NCBI GenBank assembly: GCA_016840645.1
Contig: JAEORY010000025.1
Coordinates: 1 to 18,373 of the forward strand
DNA: 18,373 bases
Direction: 5' to 3'
Source of the DNA: Candidatus Borrarchaeota archaeon
GTDB lineage: Archaea; Asgardarchaeota; Sifarchaeia; Borrarchaeales; Borrarchaeaceae
The position numbers and the translations under genes were made by a program. Within the stretch, counting starts at the first letter, position 1, and each line of letters begins with the position of its first letter. Shown piece after piece: positions 6,390 to 13,876 of this stretch. The notes under the pieces were generated by a model. The model did no database searches. It was not told where the DNA came from and worked only from the letters and a program-made list of their open reading frames with translations.

Positions 6390-7415
6390 CTATTTGTAAT
6401 GCGCGGGCTCGCTTATCCCATTTCTACTCCAAGCTTTTTGAACTATCCATACCAAGCCAAAGGTTACCAACAGCAGCCCTGGTGTCATGAGCACCTTTAT
6501 CTCCTGTGAGCTACTTTGTACACCAATGAAGAAAAAGATTATCGTCACGCTGGCCCACAGCACAGTAATAGCTATATCAAAGGCAGAAAGTTTCCTCCTC
6601 TTGAGAGAAATCCGTTCGGCCTTGGATGAAGCGGCATCCGAAAGGGATGCTTCTTTTCGGCTAAAGTTAAAACCAATCGCTCCTTTGGGGCATTCGTTGG
6701 TGCATTTGAGACAGCGGATGCAGTTTGAACTGAGTACCTCACCGTGAGTTTTGAGTTCGCCTAACACATCTACCTGCATATCACAAGTGTAGTTGCAAGT
6801 TCCGCAACCAATGCAATTATCGTTTACCAACCGTATCTTGCACAAGCCCACGATGCCGAAAATCTTAAGCAGGGCGCCGATAGGGCATAGGTAGCGGCAC
6901 CAAGCCTTTCGACCAAAAAAGAAGAAGAGCACGGGTCCAAACATGATCAATGTTATCAGGATAGAAATACCGGTCTGCTGTCCGCCCCAAGGCTCAACAT
7001 CGGCTAGTTGGAATGTAAATGTAGTCGGGAACCCTTGAATCCAGTTTATTAACAATGAGTTGGAAACTTTCAGCGCCAAACTAACAAATGGTATGACTCC
7101 TAGATACAGGAGCATCCGGCGCGGAATTTTAATCTTAAGACTGCCTATCCCCCACTCGACCATGTCCAGATAGCCACCAAACCAGCAGAACCATCCGCAA
7201 AAGTCCCTCCCAAGGATTACCGCTGAGATGAGAACCAATATCCAGAAAACAAACCCGGCATTGAGTACTCCCCGAGAGAGACCGGATAAGAGTGCCTCGA
7301 TTCCGATGCTACCCACAGCGTGGAGGCCCAAAAGATACCATGTAGCCACATGCACAGCCATCAGCAACATTAATAAGACTCGGCTCAACGTACGTAGGTT
7401 TTGAACATTCATCAT
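6390..7415 (-). CDS. NapH-like membrane iron-sulfur protein (341 aa)
   Basis: Polyferredoxin-type membrane protein. Two Cys-xxx-Cys loops follow membrane spans (GRDFCGWFCWFGG, Cys73/Cys77, and GRKAWCRYLCPIGALL, Cys173/Cys177). Two 4Fe-4S ferredoxin motifs come next (CIGCGTCNYTC, 201-211, and CIRCLKCTNEC, 232-242), then two more spans near the C-terminus. NapH, RdxA and CcoG relatives pass electrons across or along the membrane to a periplasmic or cytoplasmic oxidoreductase. No NapG or other reductase partner is present in the window, so the electron acceptor is unknown. GAGAGGAG precedes ATG at 7415. It lies 84 bases after the formamidase gene on the same strand. The gene looks richer in G+C than its neighbours, which hints at transfer. 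Confidence 0.85.
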   Translation of the reverse strand: MMNVQNLRTLSRVLLMLLMAVHVATWYLLGLHAVGSIGIEALLSGLSRGVLNAGFVFWILVLISAVILGRDFCGWFCWFGGYLDMVEWGIGSLKIKIPRRMLLYLGVIPFVSLALKVSNSLLINWIQGFPTTFTFQLADVEPWGGQQTGISILITLIMFGPVLFFFFGRKAWCRYLCPIGALLKIFGIVGLCKIRLVNDNCIGCGTCNYTCDMQVDVLGELKTHGEVLSSNCIRCLKCTNECPKGAIGFNFSRKEASLSDAASSKAERISLKRRKLSAFDIAITVLWASVTIIFFFIGVQSSSQEIKVLMTPGLLLVTFGLVWIVQKAWSRNGISEPAHYK

Positions 7416-7499
7416 GTAAAATCTCCTCTCAAGAAAAAGTGTCTTTTTACATAATGAATCTTAGTATTTCAGAAACTTTACTTTTATAGTCGTTTTTCA

Positions 7500-8423
7500 T
7501 TAACTCCGAAGATTTTCGACTGATTCTGATTCTATGAATATGACTTTTGGCAGAACTACACGAACTCCAGGGGTTATGTCTACCAATTGTGATATCCGCA
7601 TGTCAACGGCACAGCTACAGAGTGCATAAGCTTCTTGCCGTGTAAGTCCTTTTTCTGCTTCAAGCCAGTCTATCATATCACGCAGAGCTATCTTCACTGC
7701 TTCATCTGTCGTTTCAGCATAAGCAGTAGTCATAAAGAAATCAGGTGTCTCAATTTGTGGTCGTGTGATCTTCTTTTGTTTGTTCACTACAAGCCTAATA
7801 GTGACTTCGGCATCCACCTCCACAGCAGTGCCACATACCTCACCATCGCCTTGCACAGCATGAACATCCCCTACTCCAAAGAGTGCTCCTGGGACGAAAA
7901 CAGGTAAATAAAGCACAGTCCCTTCTTTAATAGCCTTAGTATCCATATTTCCACCATGGTCTTTAGGAATAAGCGTCCCCTCGCCGTCACCAAGAGGAGC
8001 AACGACTAGAGTTCCTGGGAATGGGTCAATCGGGATTCGTATTCCTTTGCCAAACTCAGCATAACCGTTTTTAATAGGAATAATCTTTGTCCATGCATCA
8101 GGAAATTCTGGAGCAAGAAAACCAAAGCCAGGAACTATGCAACAGGCTCCTTGATCCGCCACGTCGATTTTCTCTATATGCACCTCTAACGTGTCACCAG
8201 GTTCTGCTCCTTCAATATAAACGGGACCCGTTGCAGGGTTAACCCTTTCGAAGTCCAAATCTGTCGGTAAATCGGTGGAATTTTGTATTCCTTGATTAAA
8301 TGCGTCCTTGCACTCAAAGATGACCGTGTCTCCCGATTTAATACGTAGGACAGGTGGATTATTCTTATCTGTAGCAAATACTATATCATTTATGGAAATT
8401 CGATGAACCTTTCTTTCAGACAT
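7500..8423 (-). CDS. Acetamidase/formamidase family amidohydrolase (307 aa)
   Basis: Full-length member of the acetamidase/formamidase family. Diagnostic blocks are GPVYIEGAEPGDTLEV (66-81), HGGNMD (156-161) and GALFGVGDVHAVQGDGEVCG with TAVE following (179-202), which form the metal-bearing active site of this beta-rich fold. Characterised members release ammonia from formamide, acetamide or similar short amides. TGGAGG stands seven bases before ATG at 8423, and a box A at about 8490-8499 would give a leader of about 40 bases. A fragment of a second copy survives at 6283-6380. Substrate not determinable from sequence; a role in using amides as nitrogen source is the usual one. Confidence 0.9.
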   Translation of the reverse strand: MSERKVHRISINDIVFATDKNNPPVLRIKSGDTVIFECKDAFNQGIQNSTDLPTDLDFERVNPATGPVYIEGAEPGDTLEVHIEKIDVADQGACCIVPGFGFLAPEFPDAWTKIIPIKNGYAEFGKGIRIPIDPFPGTLVVAPLGDGEGTLIPKDHGGNMDTKAIKEGTVLYLPVFVPGALFGVGDVHAVQGDGEVCGTAVEVDAEVTIRLVVNKQKKITRPQIETPDFFMTTAYAETTDEAVKIALRDMIDWLEAEKGLTRQEAYALCSCAVDMRISQLVDITPGVRVVLPKVIFIESESVENLRS

Positions 8424-8489
8424 ATGAAACCTCCAATAATCCTTTTATTAGCATCTTGAAACAAATACAGACATGTGCTTAATACATAT

Positions 8490-8499
8490 TTATTATATT
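8490..8499 (-). promoter_or_regulatory. Box A promoter for the formamidase gene
   Basis: The minus strand reads CAATATAATAAATAT about 70 bases before the ATG at 8423. It is the only strong TATA-like stretch in the gap divergent to the CYTH gene. Confidence 0.4.
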
Positions 8500-8600
8500 G
8501 TCGCTCATCGTTCTCCATAAAAAAAGAAATCCTGAGTTCAAAACCCTAATAACAGAAAAGTCAGCTTGATACAACAATAGTATTTGACTAGGTGATTAAG

Positions 8601-9221
8601 ATGGCTTTCAAAGAGTTCGAGATTAAGCTTGCTGCTAACGGGAAAATCAAGGTAATAAAGGAACAACTTCATAAATTTGGTTTTAAGCAAACTAAAGATG
8701 TAATACAATTTGATTATTACTACGATGTTGTTGGACAAAGAAAACTGTACACAAACGATGAACGGCTAAGAATTAGATTAGAATATACACCATTAAAGGA
8801 ATTAAGTTACTGCCAATGGACTTGGAAAGGATCCAGACCAACTAGAGAAACTGATTTACGTGAGGATCATTCGATAGATATTCCAATAGATCAAGCAGAA
8901 GATTTACGTACCATTCTAGAGAAACTAGGATATGAAGTTTTGGTGGCATTTCGTAAAGTGCGAACACGATACAAAACTAAAAGTGAAATTGAAATTGAAT
9001 TCGATGAGAAAGTAACATTATTACATGAAGACAAAGAAATACCTATGGGATCATTTTTACAAGTTAGCTTAGAAAGTGAATTACCTGAAGACGTCAATGT
9101 AATTGAACTCGAAAAGGATTTAATGGAGAATTATGCAAAACGGCTTGGATTTTCGGAAAAAGATCGTATCGATACAACATATGTAGAAATTGCACTTAAG
9201 AAATTGAAAAAAGAAAATTGA
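8601..9221 (+). CDS. CYTH-domain protein (class IV adenylate cyclase / triphosphatase-like, 206 aa)
   Basis: The N-terminus carries the ExExK signature of CYTH triphosphate-tunnel enzymes (Glu5, Glu7, Lys9 in EFEIK). It is followed by basic and acidic strand residues pointing into the tunnel (RLRIRLEY, WTWKGSR, AFRKVRTRYK, EIEIEFDEKV). These bind a triphosphate and metal ions. Archaeal members hydrolyse triphosphates or make cyclic AMP, and sequence alone does not separate these. ATG at 8601 is chosen over the in-frame GTG at 8592 because that GTG lies within AGGTGAT, the ribosome binding site of the ATG. It stands alone, divergent from formamidase and convergent with the polyproline protein gene 15 bases away. 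Confidence 0.85.
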   Translation: MAFKEFEIKLAANGKIKVIKEQLHKFGFKQTKDVIQFDYYYDVVGQRKLYTNDERLRIRLEYTPLKELSYCQWTWKGSRPTRETDLREDHSIDIPIDQAEDLRTILEKLGYEVLVAFRKVRTRYKTKSEIEIEFDEKVTLLHEDKEIPMGSFLQVSLESELPEDVNVIELEKDLMENYAKRLGFSEKDRIDTTYVEIALKKLKKEN

Positions 9222-9236
9222 TCTCATAAAGGAATT

Positions 9237-9689
9237 CTATTCCTCTGCGCCGCCGCCTTTTATTCTTGAAAAGGCTTTTTTTAACTCTGAGTTGAGTTGC
9301 ATGCGTAGTGTAGCTCCAGTTACCGGTGGCGGGGATTCTGGTCCTCCAGGACCTGCTGCCGTAGGAGGGGGAGTGAGAAAAGGCTCTGAGGGGCCGGGTG
9401 TCATAGGTGGTGGTAAACCAGTTGATGTTGGTGACATTGGTGCTGCTGGACCTGCTGTTCTCATAGACGACATCCTGCCTTCTAGTGATTGAACCTTTGT
9501 GCTGAGATTATTAATTGACTGCCTAATTTCTGATTTAACACTTGATACGTCATTGCTAATACCCTCAACAGCTTTAAAGACAACGTTAATGAAGTTTTCA
9601 AGGATAGCATTTATTACTTGAACGATTTCCTCGATTTTTGAGGGGCTAGTTTGAATGTCTTTGAATAAATCGTCTATGTATTCGCCCAT
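9237..9689 (-). CDS. Coiled-coil protein with polyproline linker and C-terminal amphipathic helix (150 aa)
   Basis: I do not recognise a named family. Three parts are visible. Residues 1-75 are helical with heptad-like spacing (VEGISNDVSSVKSEIRQSIN and on), probably an oligomerising coiled coil. Residues 78-125 are a Pro/Gly/Ala linker with three PPP runs (93-95, 107-109, 120-122). Residues 127-144 (LRMQLNSELKKAFSRIK) form one amphipathic basic helix, followed by a Gly-rich acidic tail. There is no membrane span or signal peptide. Such a layout suits a cytoplasmic adaptor. PPP runs could bind a profilin or SH3-like partner, but that is speculation. GAGG precedes the ATG. Confidence 0.75.
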   Translation of the reverse strand: MGEYIDDLFKDIQTSPSKIEEIVQVINAILENFINVVFKAVEGISNDVSSVKSEIRQSINNLSTKVQSLEGRMSSMRTAGPAAPMSPTSTGLPPPMTPGPSEPFLTPPPTAAGPGGPESPPPVTGATLRMQLNSELKKAFSRIKGGGAEE

Positions 9690-9719
9690 GGTTTAAAACC
9701 TCGTCATAGATTTAACTTC

Positions 9720-9732
9720 GATATAATATATC
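9720..9732 (-). promoter_or_regulatory. Box A promoter for the polyproline protein gene
   Basis: GATATATTATATC on the minus strand, centred about 37 bases before the ATG at 9689, predicts a very short leader of about 10 bases that just holds the GAGG site. Confidence 0.45.
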
Positions 9733-9895
9733 AAATACCTGATATTTACACAGTAAACATATTTTATATGTGTGTGGATCAGTCAGGAACCAATTATGAT
9801 TTGCAAATTAATACACTTATGGTATTTTTCGCCGCATGTAAATAAAATATTGCAATCACGATTAGATATTACTCAAAGAACCATAAAAATTGACG

Positions 9896-10501
9896 TTATG
9901 GCTTGAACCAAGAAAACATAAAGTATCTAGGCGTTCCGTCTGGCGGGACGGTTGCAATGGTAAATTTTTTTCTAACAGTCGTGGCAAGACGACCTGCTCG
10001 AACTAATTCAATGGGAGAAAGTTCAACACCTCTTGACAAAACATGAACGATAAGTGGAGAGTGGTCAATGCCTGGGCCATGTTCGTAAATTGCAAAATCT
10101 GCACCGAATTTAAGCCCGGGTCGCACAACATAACCTCTATTCCTGAGATCAGTATAAACTATAAATTTCTCAGTAAATCGATCATAGTGCTGTTCACCAA
10201 TTCTTTTTAGCTCTTCATATGATATTGGTTTATTGGAAATTGCCCTCTTGATTCTTAATTTATTTATTGACAAAAGATAAGTAGATTCGAGCAAGGACAA
10301 CTCAAGAGGTCGTGTAAAATTGAAATGCTTCGGTTTACGTATTCCAACCGGCTTTCCATAATATCCATGCTTGTACAACCAAGAACCAACTTTTGGATTC
10401 CAAACAATTATTCTGTCTTCAAGTAATTCAGCCTCAAGATCTTCTTCTGTTATAATTTCTTCTTCCTCTTGAATGTCAATTTGATTCTCAGATTCATTCA
10501 T
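9896..10501 (-). CDS. endA: tRNA-splicing endonuclease (201 aa)
   Basis: Cuts the bulge-helix-bulge at both ends of introns in archaeal tRNAs and rRNA. The C-terminal catalytic domain is complete: YTDLRNRGYVVRPG, then KFGADFAIYEHGPGIDHSP, then LVRAGRLATTVRKKF. The catalytic triad is Tyr139, His147 and Lys178. The N-terminal domain (about 28-100) includes GYYGKPVG and RPLELSLLESTYLL, typical of short single-unit archaeal enzymes that assemble as homotetramers. Residues 1-28 are a very acidic extension (QEEEEIITEEDLEAE), probably disordered. AGAGGCG precedes the ATG. It sits between the polyproline protein and DUF47 genes, all on the minus strand but with gaps of 120-200 bases, so probably not one operon. 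Confidence 0.95.
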   Translation of the reverse strand: MNESENQIDIQEEEEIITEEDLEAELLEDRIIVWNPKVGSWLYKHGYYGKPVGIRKPKHFNFTRPLELSLLESTYLLSINKLRIKRAISNKPISYEELKRIGEQHYDRFTEKFIVYTDLRNRGYVVRPGLKFGADFAIYEHGPGIDHSPLIVHVLSRGVELSPIELVRAGRLATTVRKKFTIATVPPDGTPRYFMFSWFKP

Positions 10502-10627
10502 TTTAGACGCCTCTAAAAACGTGAATTTTTTTCTCCTTCTAGTTTAAAATAAAGCGCTTAACAAAATACAAGAAATGATAAACATAAAGTGAAATTCTTT
10601 ATAATTCTGCAAAGATACACTCATTTT

Positions 10628-11281
10628 TTAACGTGTGAGGGCTAGCATTCTTACAGCATCCGCTATTTCTAACCCAATATCTGCGATTTCATCAATTCTA
10701 AGAACTAGTTCTCTTAGAGCCATAATTATCCTTAAATCAGCATCTAGTTCAGTAATCTGAACTATTAAAGGTCTGTAGAGTTTATCAATTTGTTTTTCTA
10801 AGATATCAATTTCTCTGGCGAAGTTTAGTGCGTTTTCTGGGTTCGAAATGACATTAAAAATGGCGGATTTCAAATGTGTTACTGCTGCAATGGAGATGTC
10901 TACTAGATCTAAGATTCTTTCTGAAAGATCTGATGGAATCTGCCAATCCTTTAAGGTAGAGATATAGAACGCGCCACCCACTGCGGTATCCACTATTTTA
11001 TCTATGACTAAAAATCGAAGTATGTCTTCCTTCAATAAAAGGCCTGGTCCTGCTCTGGAGACTTCACTAAGTAACGAAATTCGAATTTCGTCAGCAGACG
11101 TCTCTAGTTGATTTAATTTCTTGTAACTTTCATCCATCTCTGATGTATTGCCCACTGCCCAAGCCTCTGTAAGTCCACGTAATTCTTTTACTGCTAGGAC
11201 TACTTCTCTCATTTGGTCATTTATTATATCGAATGCTTTTCTTTCGCTTGTAGAATAATCTGCGTTTGGATTGTATGTCAA
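10628..11281 (-). CDS. DUF47 (PhoU-like) phosphate-transport accessory protein (217 aa)
   Basis: All-helical protein of the DUF47 family, related to PhoU. Characteristic parts are the E.xaDeIR heptads (QLETSADEIRISLLSE), LLLKEDILRFLVIDKIVD, EIDILEKQIDKLYRPLI and the C-terminal ELVLRIDEIADIGLEIADAV. In other archaea and bacteria these accompany Pit-type phosphate transporters and probably regulate them; here no Pit gene is adjacent. The start is TTG at 11281, with no ribosome binding site before it. A box A sits about 27 bases upstream, so the message is probably leaderless and begins at the TTG. Three tandem 15-bp repeats lie just upstream of that box. Confidence 0.85.
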   Translation of the reverse strand: MTYNPNADYSTSERKAFDIINDQMREVVLAVKELRGLTEAWAVGNTSEMDESYKKLNQLETSADEIRISLLSEVSRAGPGLLLKEDILRFLVIDKIVDTAVGGAFYISTLKDWQIPSDLSERILDLVDISIAAVTHLKSAIFNVISNPENALNFAREIDILEKQIDKLYRPLIVQITELDADLRIIMALRELVLRIDEIADIGLEIADAVRMLALTR

Positions 11282-11301
11282 GTGATAAACTACCCCCAGA
11301 T

Positions 11302-11316
11302 CCCTATAAATAGTTC
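11302..11316 (-). promoter_or_regulatory. Box A promoter of the DUF47 gene
   Basis: GAACTATTTATAGGG on the minus strand is centred about 26 bases from the TTG start at 11281. That is the spacing from box A to the transcription start, so a leaderless message is predicted. Confidence 0.55.
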
Positions 11317-11330
11317 TCTTTGGTGTACGA

Positions 11331-11375
11331 TGCTAAGTGCTTTATTGCTAAGTGCTTTATTGCCAAGTGCTTTAA
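11331..11375. repeat. Three tandem 15-bp repeats upstream of DUF47 and UppP
   Basis: TGCTAAGTGCTTTAT occurs twice without change (11331-11345, 11346-11360), and a third copy differs at two bases (11361-11375). They end 15 bases upstream of the DUF47 box A, where archaeal activators usually bind, and also lie before uppP. They may be operator sites for a phosphate- or envelope-related regulator, or simple slippage products. Confidence 0.8.
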
Positions 11376-11526
11376 AAATTTACCTAATTTGCTAAACTCT
11401 TCAAGTTATAAAAAGACAAACTTCTGTTTACTCAATTAGAATATTCGTGAAATCAATTCAGTAATAATTTCCAAAAAAAACCAGTTGCAACTATATAGAC
11501 CAAAGAATAAGCAGGAAGGTGAATAC

Positions 11527-12330
11527 GTGAGTTTTGTGCAATTTATTCTTATTGCAATACTACAAGGACTCCTAGAATGGTTACCAATTAGTTCGGAAGG
11601 ACAAATCACGCTTGTTATGCTTCACGTATTCAATATCACCGAATTATCAACAATATTGTCACTAATTATTTGGTTACATCTTGGAACAGCTGGATCAGCA
11701 CTTCTAAAATATCGCTCAGAGTATTTTAATGTAATATTTTCTAAAACAGCTGAATTTAATTATCTTAGAAGATTTCTAATTATCGCAACTTTGGCCACTG
11801 GGGTAACAGCGATTCCACTTTATCTTCTTCTAAATGAACTATTTAACCCAATCTACGGGGATATCATTTCGGCTTTGATTGGCGTATTCCTTATTGTTAC
11901 AGGTATCGTCCTTTATTTCTTTAGGAATATCCGTGAATATCGACCTGCTACAGATCTTACACTTCAGGAAATAATTCTTTTAGGATTGATTCAAGGGTGT
12001 AGTATCCTTCCTGGAATAAGTCGCTCTGGAACTACAGTTGCAACACTTCTAGGGAGGAAAATTGAGCAAGAAAATTGTCTGAAATATAGTTTTCTTATGA
12101 GTGTCCCAGTGATTCTTGGGGCATTTATCTTCGATTTGCTAATATCAGGCGTCCCTAAAGTGGCTGGCATTTCCATCTATGTATTAATAATAATGATTGG
12201 TGTAGCATTTGCCTTTGGTTTACTTAGTATGGATGTTCTTTTAGCAGTCGCTAAAAAGGTTAATTTTGCATACTTCTGTGTGATAATAGGTTTAATAGCG
12301 GTTATTCTAGGACTTTTACCGCTAATTTGA
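11527..12330 (+). CDS. uppP: Undecaprenyl-diphosphatase-type polyprenyl pyrophosphate phosphatase (267 aa)
   Basis: Polytopic membrane enzyme of the UppP/BacA family that recycles polyprenyl diphosphate to the monophosphate carrier used in glycan assembly. In archaea the lipid would be a dolichol-type carrier for N-glycosylation. Both signature loops are present: LEWLPISSEGQ (Glu17, Ser22-Ser23, Gln26) and PGISRSGTT (162-170, with Arg166). The His that follows Gly in bacterial enzymes is Gln here, which I recall as common in archaeal sequences. GTG at 11527 is chosen because AAGGTGAA stands just before it. A longer reading from TTG at 11485 would add 14 polar residues and has no ribosome binding site. 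About eight hydrophobic spans. Confidence 0.88.
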   Translation: MSFVQFILIAILQGLLEWLPISSEGQITLVMLHVFNITELSTILSLIIWLHLGTAGSALLKYRSEYFNVIFSKTAEFNYLRRFLIIATLATGVTAIPLYLLLNELFNPIYGDIISALIGVFLIVTGIVLYFFRNIREYRPATDLTLQEIILLGLIQGCSILPGISRSGTTVATLLGRKIEQENCLKYSFLMSVPVILGAFIFDLLISGVPKVAGISIYVLIIMIGVAFAFGLLSMDVLLAVAKKVNFAYFCVIIGLIAVILGLLPLI

Positions 12331-12395
12331 CGCTTTGAGTTTTTACAAAAGGAAGTTTCTCCTCTATCATAATTCCCAAAATTGAGAGTGAACTA

Positions 12396-12416
12396 CCTCA
12401 CGCTGAAGCGGTGAGG
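12396..12416 (-). ncRNA. Right-end hairpin, predicted 3' end of the omega RNA
   Basis: CCTCAC...GTGAGG stem just inside the terminal TAGTTCAC. The tnpB stop codon lies within this hairpin, the usual overlap of tnpB coding end with the guide RNA scaffold. The 5' limit of the RNA cannot be seen; only the conserved end is marked. Confidence 0.6.
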
Positions 12417-13696
12417 CTTCCTGCTTCGCCGACCAAACTTGCGGTGACATAGGGAATACGGTTGAGGTATTCCAGCGATGCCACCGTAGAGGATTCAGTC
12501 TCCACAGGCTTAACATCCCTACGTTCCGTAGGTACCAGGTGTGTTAACCCTTCGGTTTCGATATTAACACTTGAATTATGGTCTCTGTCCATTACTAACT
12601 CACAGACTGGACAGACGTACACACGTTCATCTAATCCTATGTTCCGGATATTTCCACAGCGTGAACAGGTTTTGGTGGAAGGAAACCATTTATCGACTTG
12701 GATCGGAGTATGCATCTTTCCTTCAAGTGTGCGTATGATCCCTCCGATGGCCGTTGATAGGATTTTCCTGCCCCATATGCGTTGCCAGGCCTTAAAACTC
12801 TCATCTTGGTAGCAGACCACCCCATAGTTCTCTTGCAGGTAATGCACCAGTTTGTGCTTAATATCCTGCTTAATATTGGTCAGCTTGGCATACGCGTTCT
12901 CCAGTTGGCGCTTGGTTTTATACCAGTTCTGGCTGCGAAATTGACACCTACTCAATTTCTGGTTCAATTTTCTTAACTTGTTTCTAATGGGTATGGCATA
13001 CTGGATGGCGATGCCATCTGACAGCGTTAACTGTGTTTTAATGCCGAAATCGATGCCCACCGTTTTTGTAGGGGGCGGGGTGTGTTCCCGCGTCTGGTAG
13101 GTGGTAATCGCCAGGAAGTAGTCGCCATGTCGCTGAATCAGGGTGGCATTGGCCAACTCACTGCCAGCAGGAATTTGCGCTAAGCCATTGACCCGCAGGT
13201 GTTGTGAAATGCCCTGTATCTTGAGATACTTATCATTCAGGATTTTGTAGGTATTGCCATATTGTTTCAAAGGAATAGACTTGACACAACTCCTGTATTT
13301 GAGGGGACCGATTTTATACCCCTTTTCTTTTAAGCGTGCCAGCCCTTTGATGTTATTGATGGTTCGCCTAATGAGACTCTGCTTCATATGTGAGGATAAG
13401 TAGCATAATTCACGGAGTTCAAAGCTATCCTTGACTTTGACTGGCACTGCAGCGAGTTTATAGTCCATAGCAAACACAGTAGGCTGCGAGAGAATATGGT
13501 TATACAGCCATTTGGCTTCCAGAAATAAATGCTTCAACTGTGCTAGTGTGTGCTGGTTAAGGTGGGAGCTGTCGAGTTTTACCTCAAACACCCGACAGCG
13601 TTGACGCTTGCGGCGCGCTTTAGTAGCTTTCAAGGTAGCTTTGATGGTTTCGCTTTTTGATGGTGCGGTCGGCACTCCCGTAATCACCTGTTGCAT
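12398..13696 (-). CDS. tnpB: TnpB, RNA-guided endonuclease of an IS1341-type element (432 aa)
   Basis: TnpB is the Cas12-like nuclease that uses RNA from the element's right end to cut DNA next to a short target-adjacent motif. The RuvC core is complete: Asp216 in VGIDFGIK, Glu299 in YQDESFKAW and Asp372 in DRDHNSSVNI. The zinc ribbon CSRCG/CPVC (Cys344, 347, 362, 365) is intact. The N-terminal part has the OrfB helical region (LFLEAKWLYNHIL). The C-terminal tail ending EAGSLTASA overlaps the right-end hairpin. No frameshift or stop is seen, so the nuclease may be active. Length is within the family range, with about 35 extra basic residues at the N-terminus. Confidence 0.93.
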   Translation of the reverse strand: MQQVITGVPTAPSKSETIKATLKATKARRKRQRCRVFEVKLDSSHLNQHTLAQLKHLFLEAKWLYNHILSQPTVFAMDYKLAAVPVKVKDSFELRELCYLSSHMKQSLIRRTINNIKGLARLKEKGYKIGPLKYRSCVKSIPLKQYGNTYKILNDKYLKIQGISQHLRVNGLAQIPAGSELANATLIQRHGDYFLAITTYQTREHTPPPTKTVGIDFGIKTQLTLSDGIAIQYAIPIRNKLRKLNQKLSRCQFRSQNWYKTKRQLENAYAKLTNIKQDIKHKLVHYLQENYGVVCYQDESFKAWQRIWGRKILSTAIGGIIRTLEGKMHTPIQVDKWFPSTKTCSRCGNIRNIGLDERVYVCPVCELVMDRDHNSSVNIETEGLTHLVPTERRDVKPVETESSTVASLEYLNRIPYVTASLVGEAGSLTASA

Positions 13697-13753
13697 GGTG
13701 TGAACTCCCCCGTGTTTTGAGGCGTCTTGCTGTTCCTATAACCTATCGTCAAC

Positions 13754-13767
13754 AAACTATATAAACC
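13754..13767 (-). promoter_or_regulatory. Box A promoter in the left end of the tnpB element
   Basis: GTTTATATAGTTTG on the minus strand is a near-perfect archaeal box A, about 60 bases before the tnpB ATG. The predicted transcription start is near 13735. Confidence 0.6.
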
Positions 13768-13780
13768 TCGCCCCATTCAT

Positions 13781-13801
13781 CACCACGCTGAAGCTGTGGT
13801 G
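13781..13801 (-). repeat. Left-end hairpin of the tnpB element
   Basis: CACCAC...GTGGTG stem with loop core AGCTTCAGC on the minus strand, followed by GATGAAT as in the left end of the 330-bp element at 514-843. Confidence 0.65.
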
Positions 13802-13876
13802 CTTTCTGGCTTAGTCATAGTAAGATTTTTAATGATTCCAAATGTTTGACTCATTGCTTTCAAATTCTAAACATGG

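Larger units (their letters stand above)
12388..13818 (-). mobile_element. IS1341-type element (IS200/IS605 group, tnpB only)
   Basis: The right end is at 12388: GAAGCC, a hairpin (12396-12416) and TAGTTCAC. The left end is a hairpin (13781-13801) followed by GATGAAT and a strong box A. The left boundary at about 13818 is set by analogy with the 330-bp element (17 bases outside the hairpin), next to CTTACT. There is no tnpA, so movement would need a transposase elsewhere. The guide segment implied by the right end is the flanking DNA from 12387 downward on the minus strand. Higher G+C than the surroundings. Confidence 0.8.

Noticed and set aside
8530..8560. GAGTTCAAAACCC stretch resembling a tRNA T-arm
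   Set aside because: No acceptor, D or anticodon arms can be built around it; no tRNA or rRNA gene was seen in the window.
9292..9492. Gly/Pro-rich plus-strand open frame opposite the polyproline gene
   Set aside because: It is the complement of the proline-rich linker; the minus-strand frame has the promoter, ribosome binding site and sensible domain layout.
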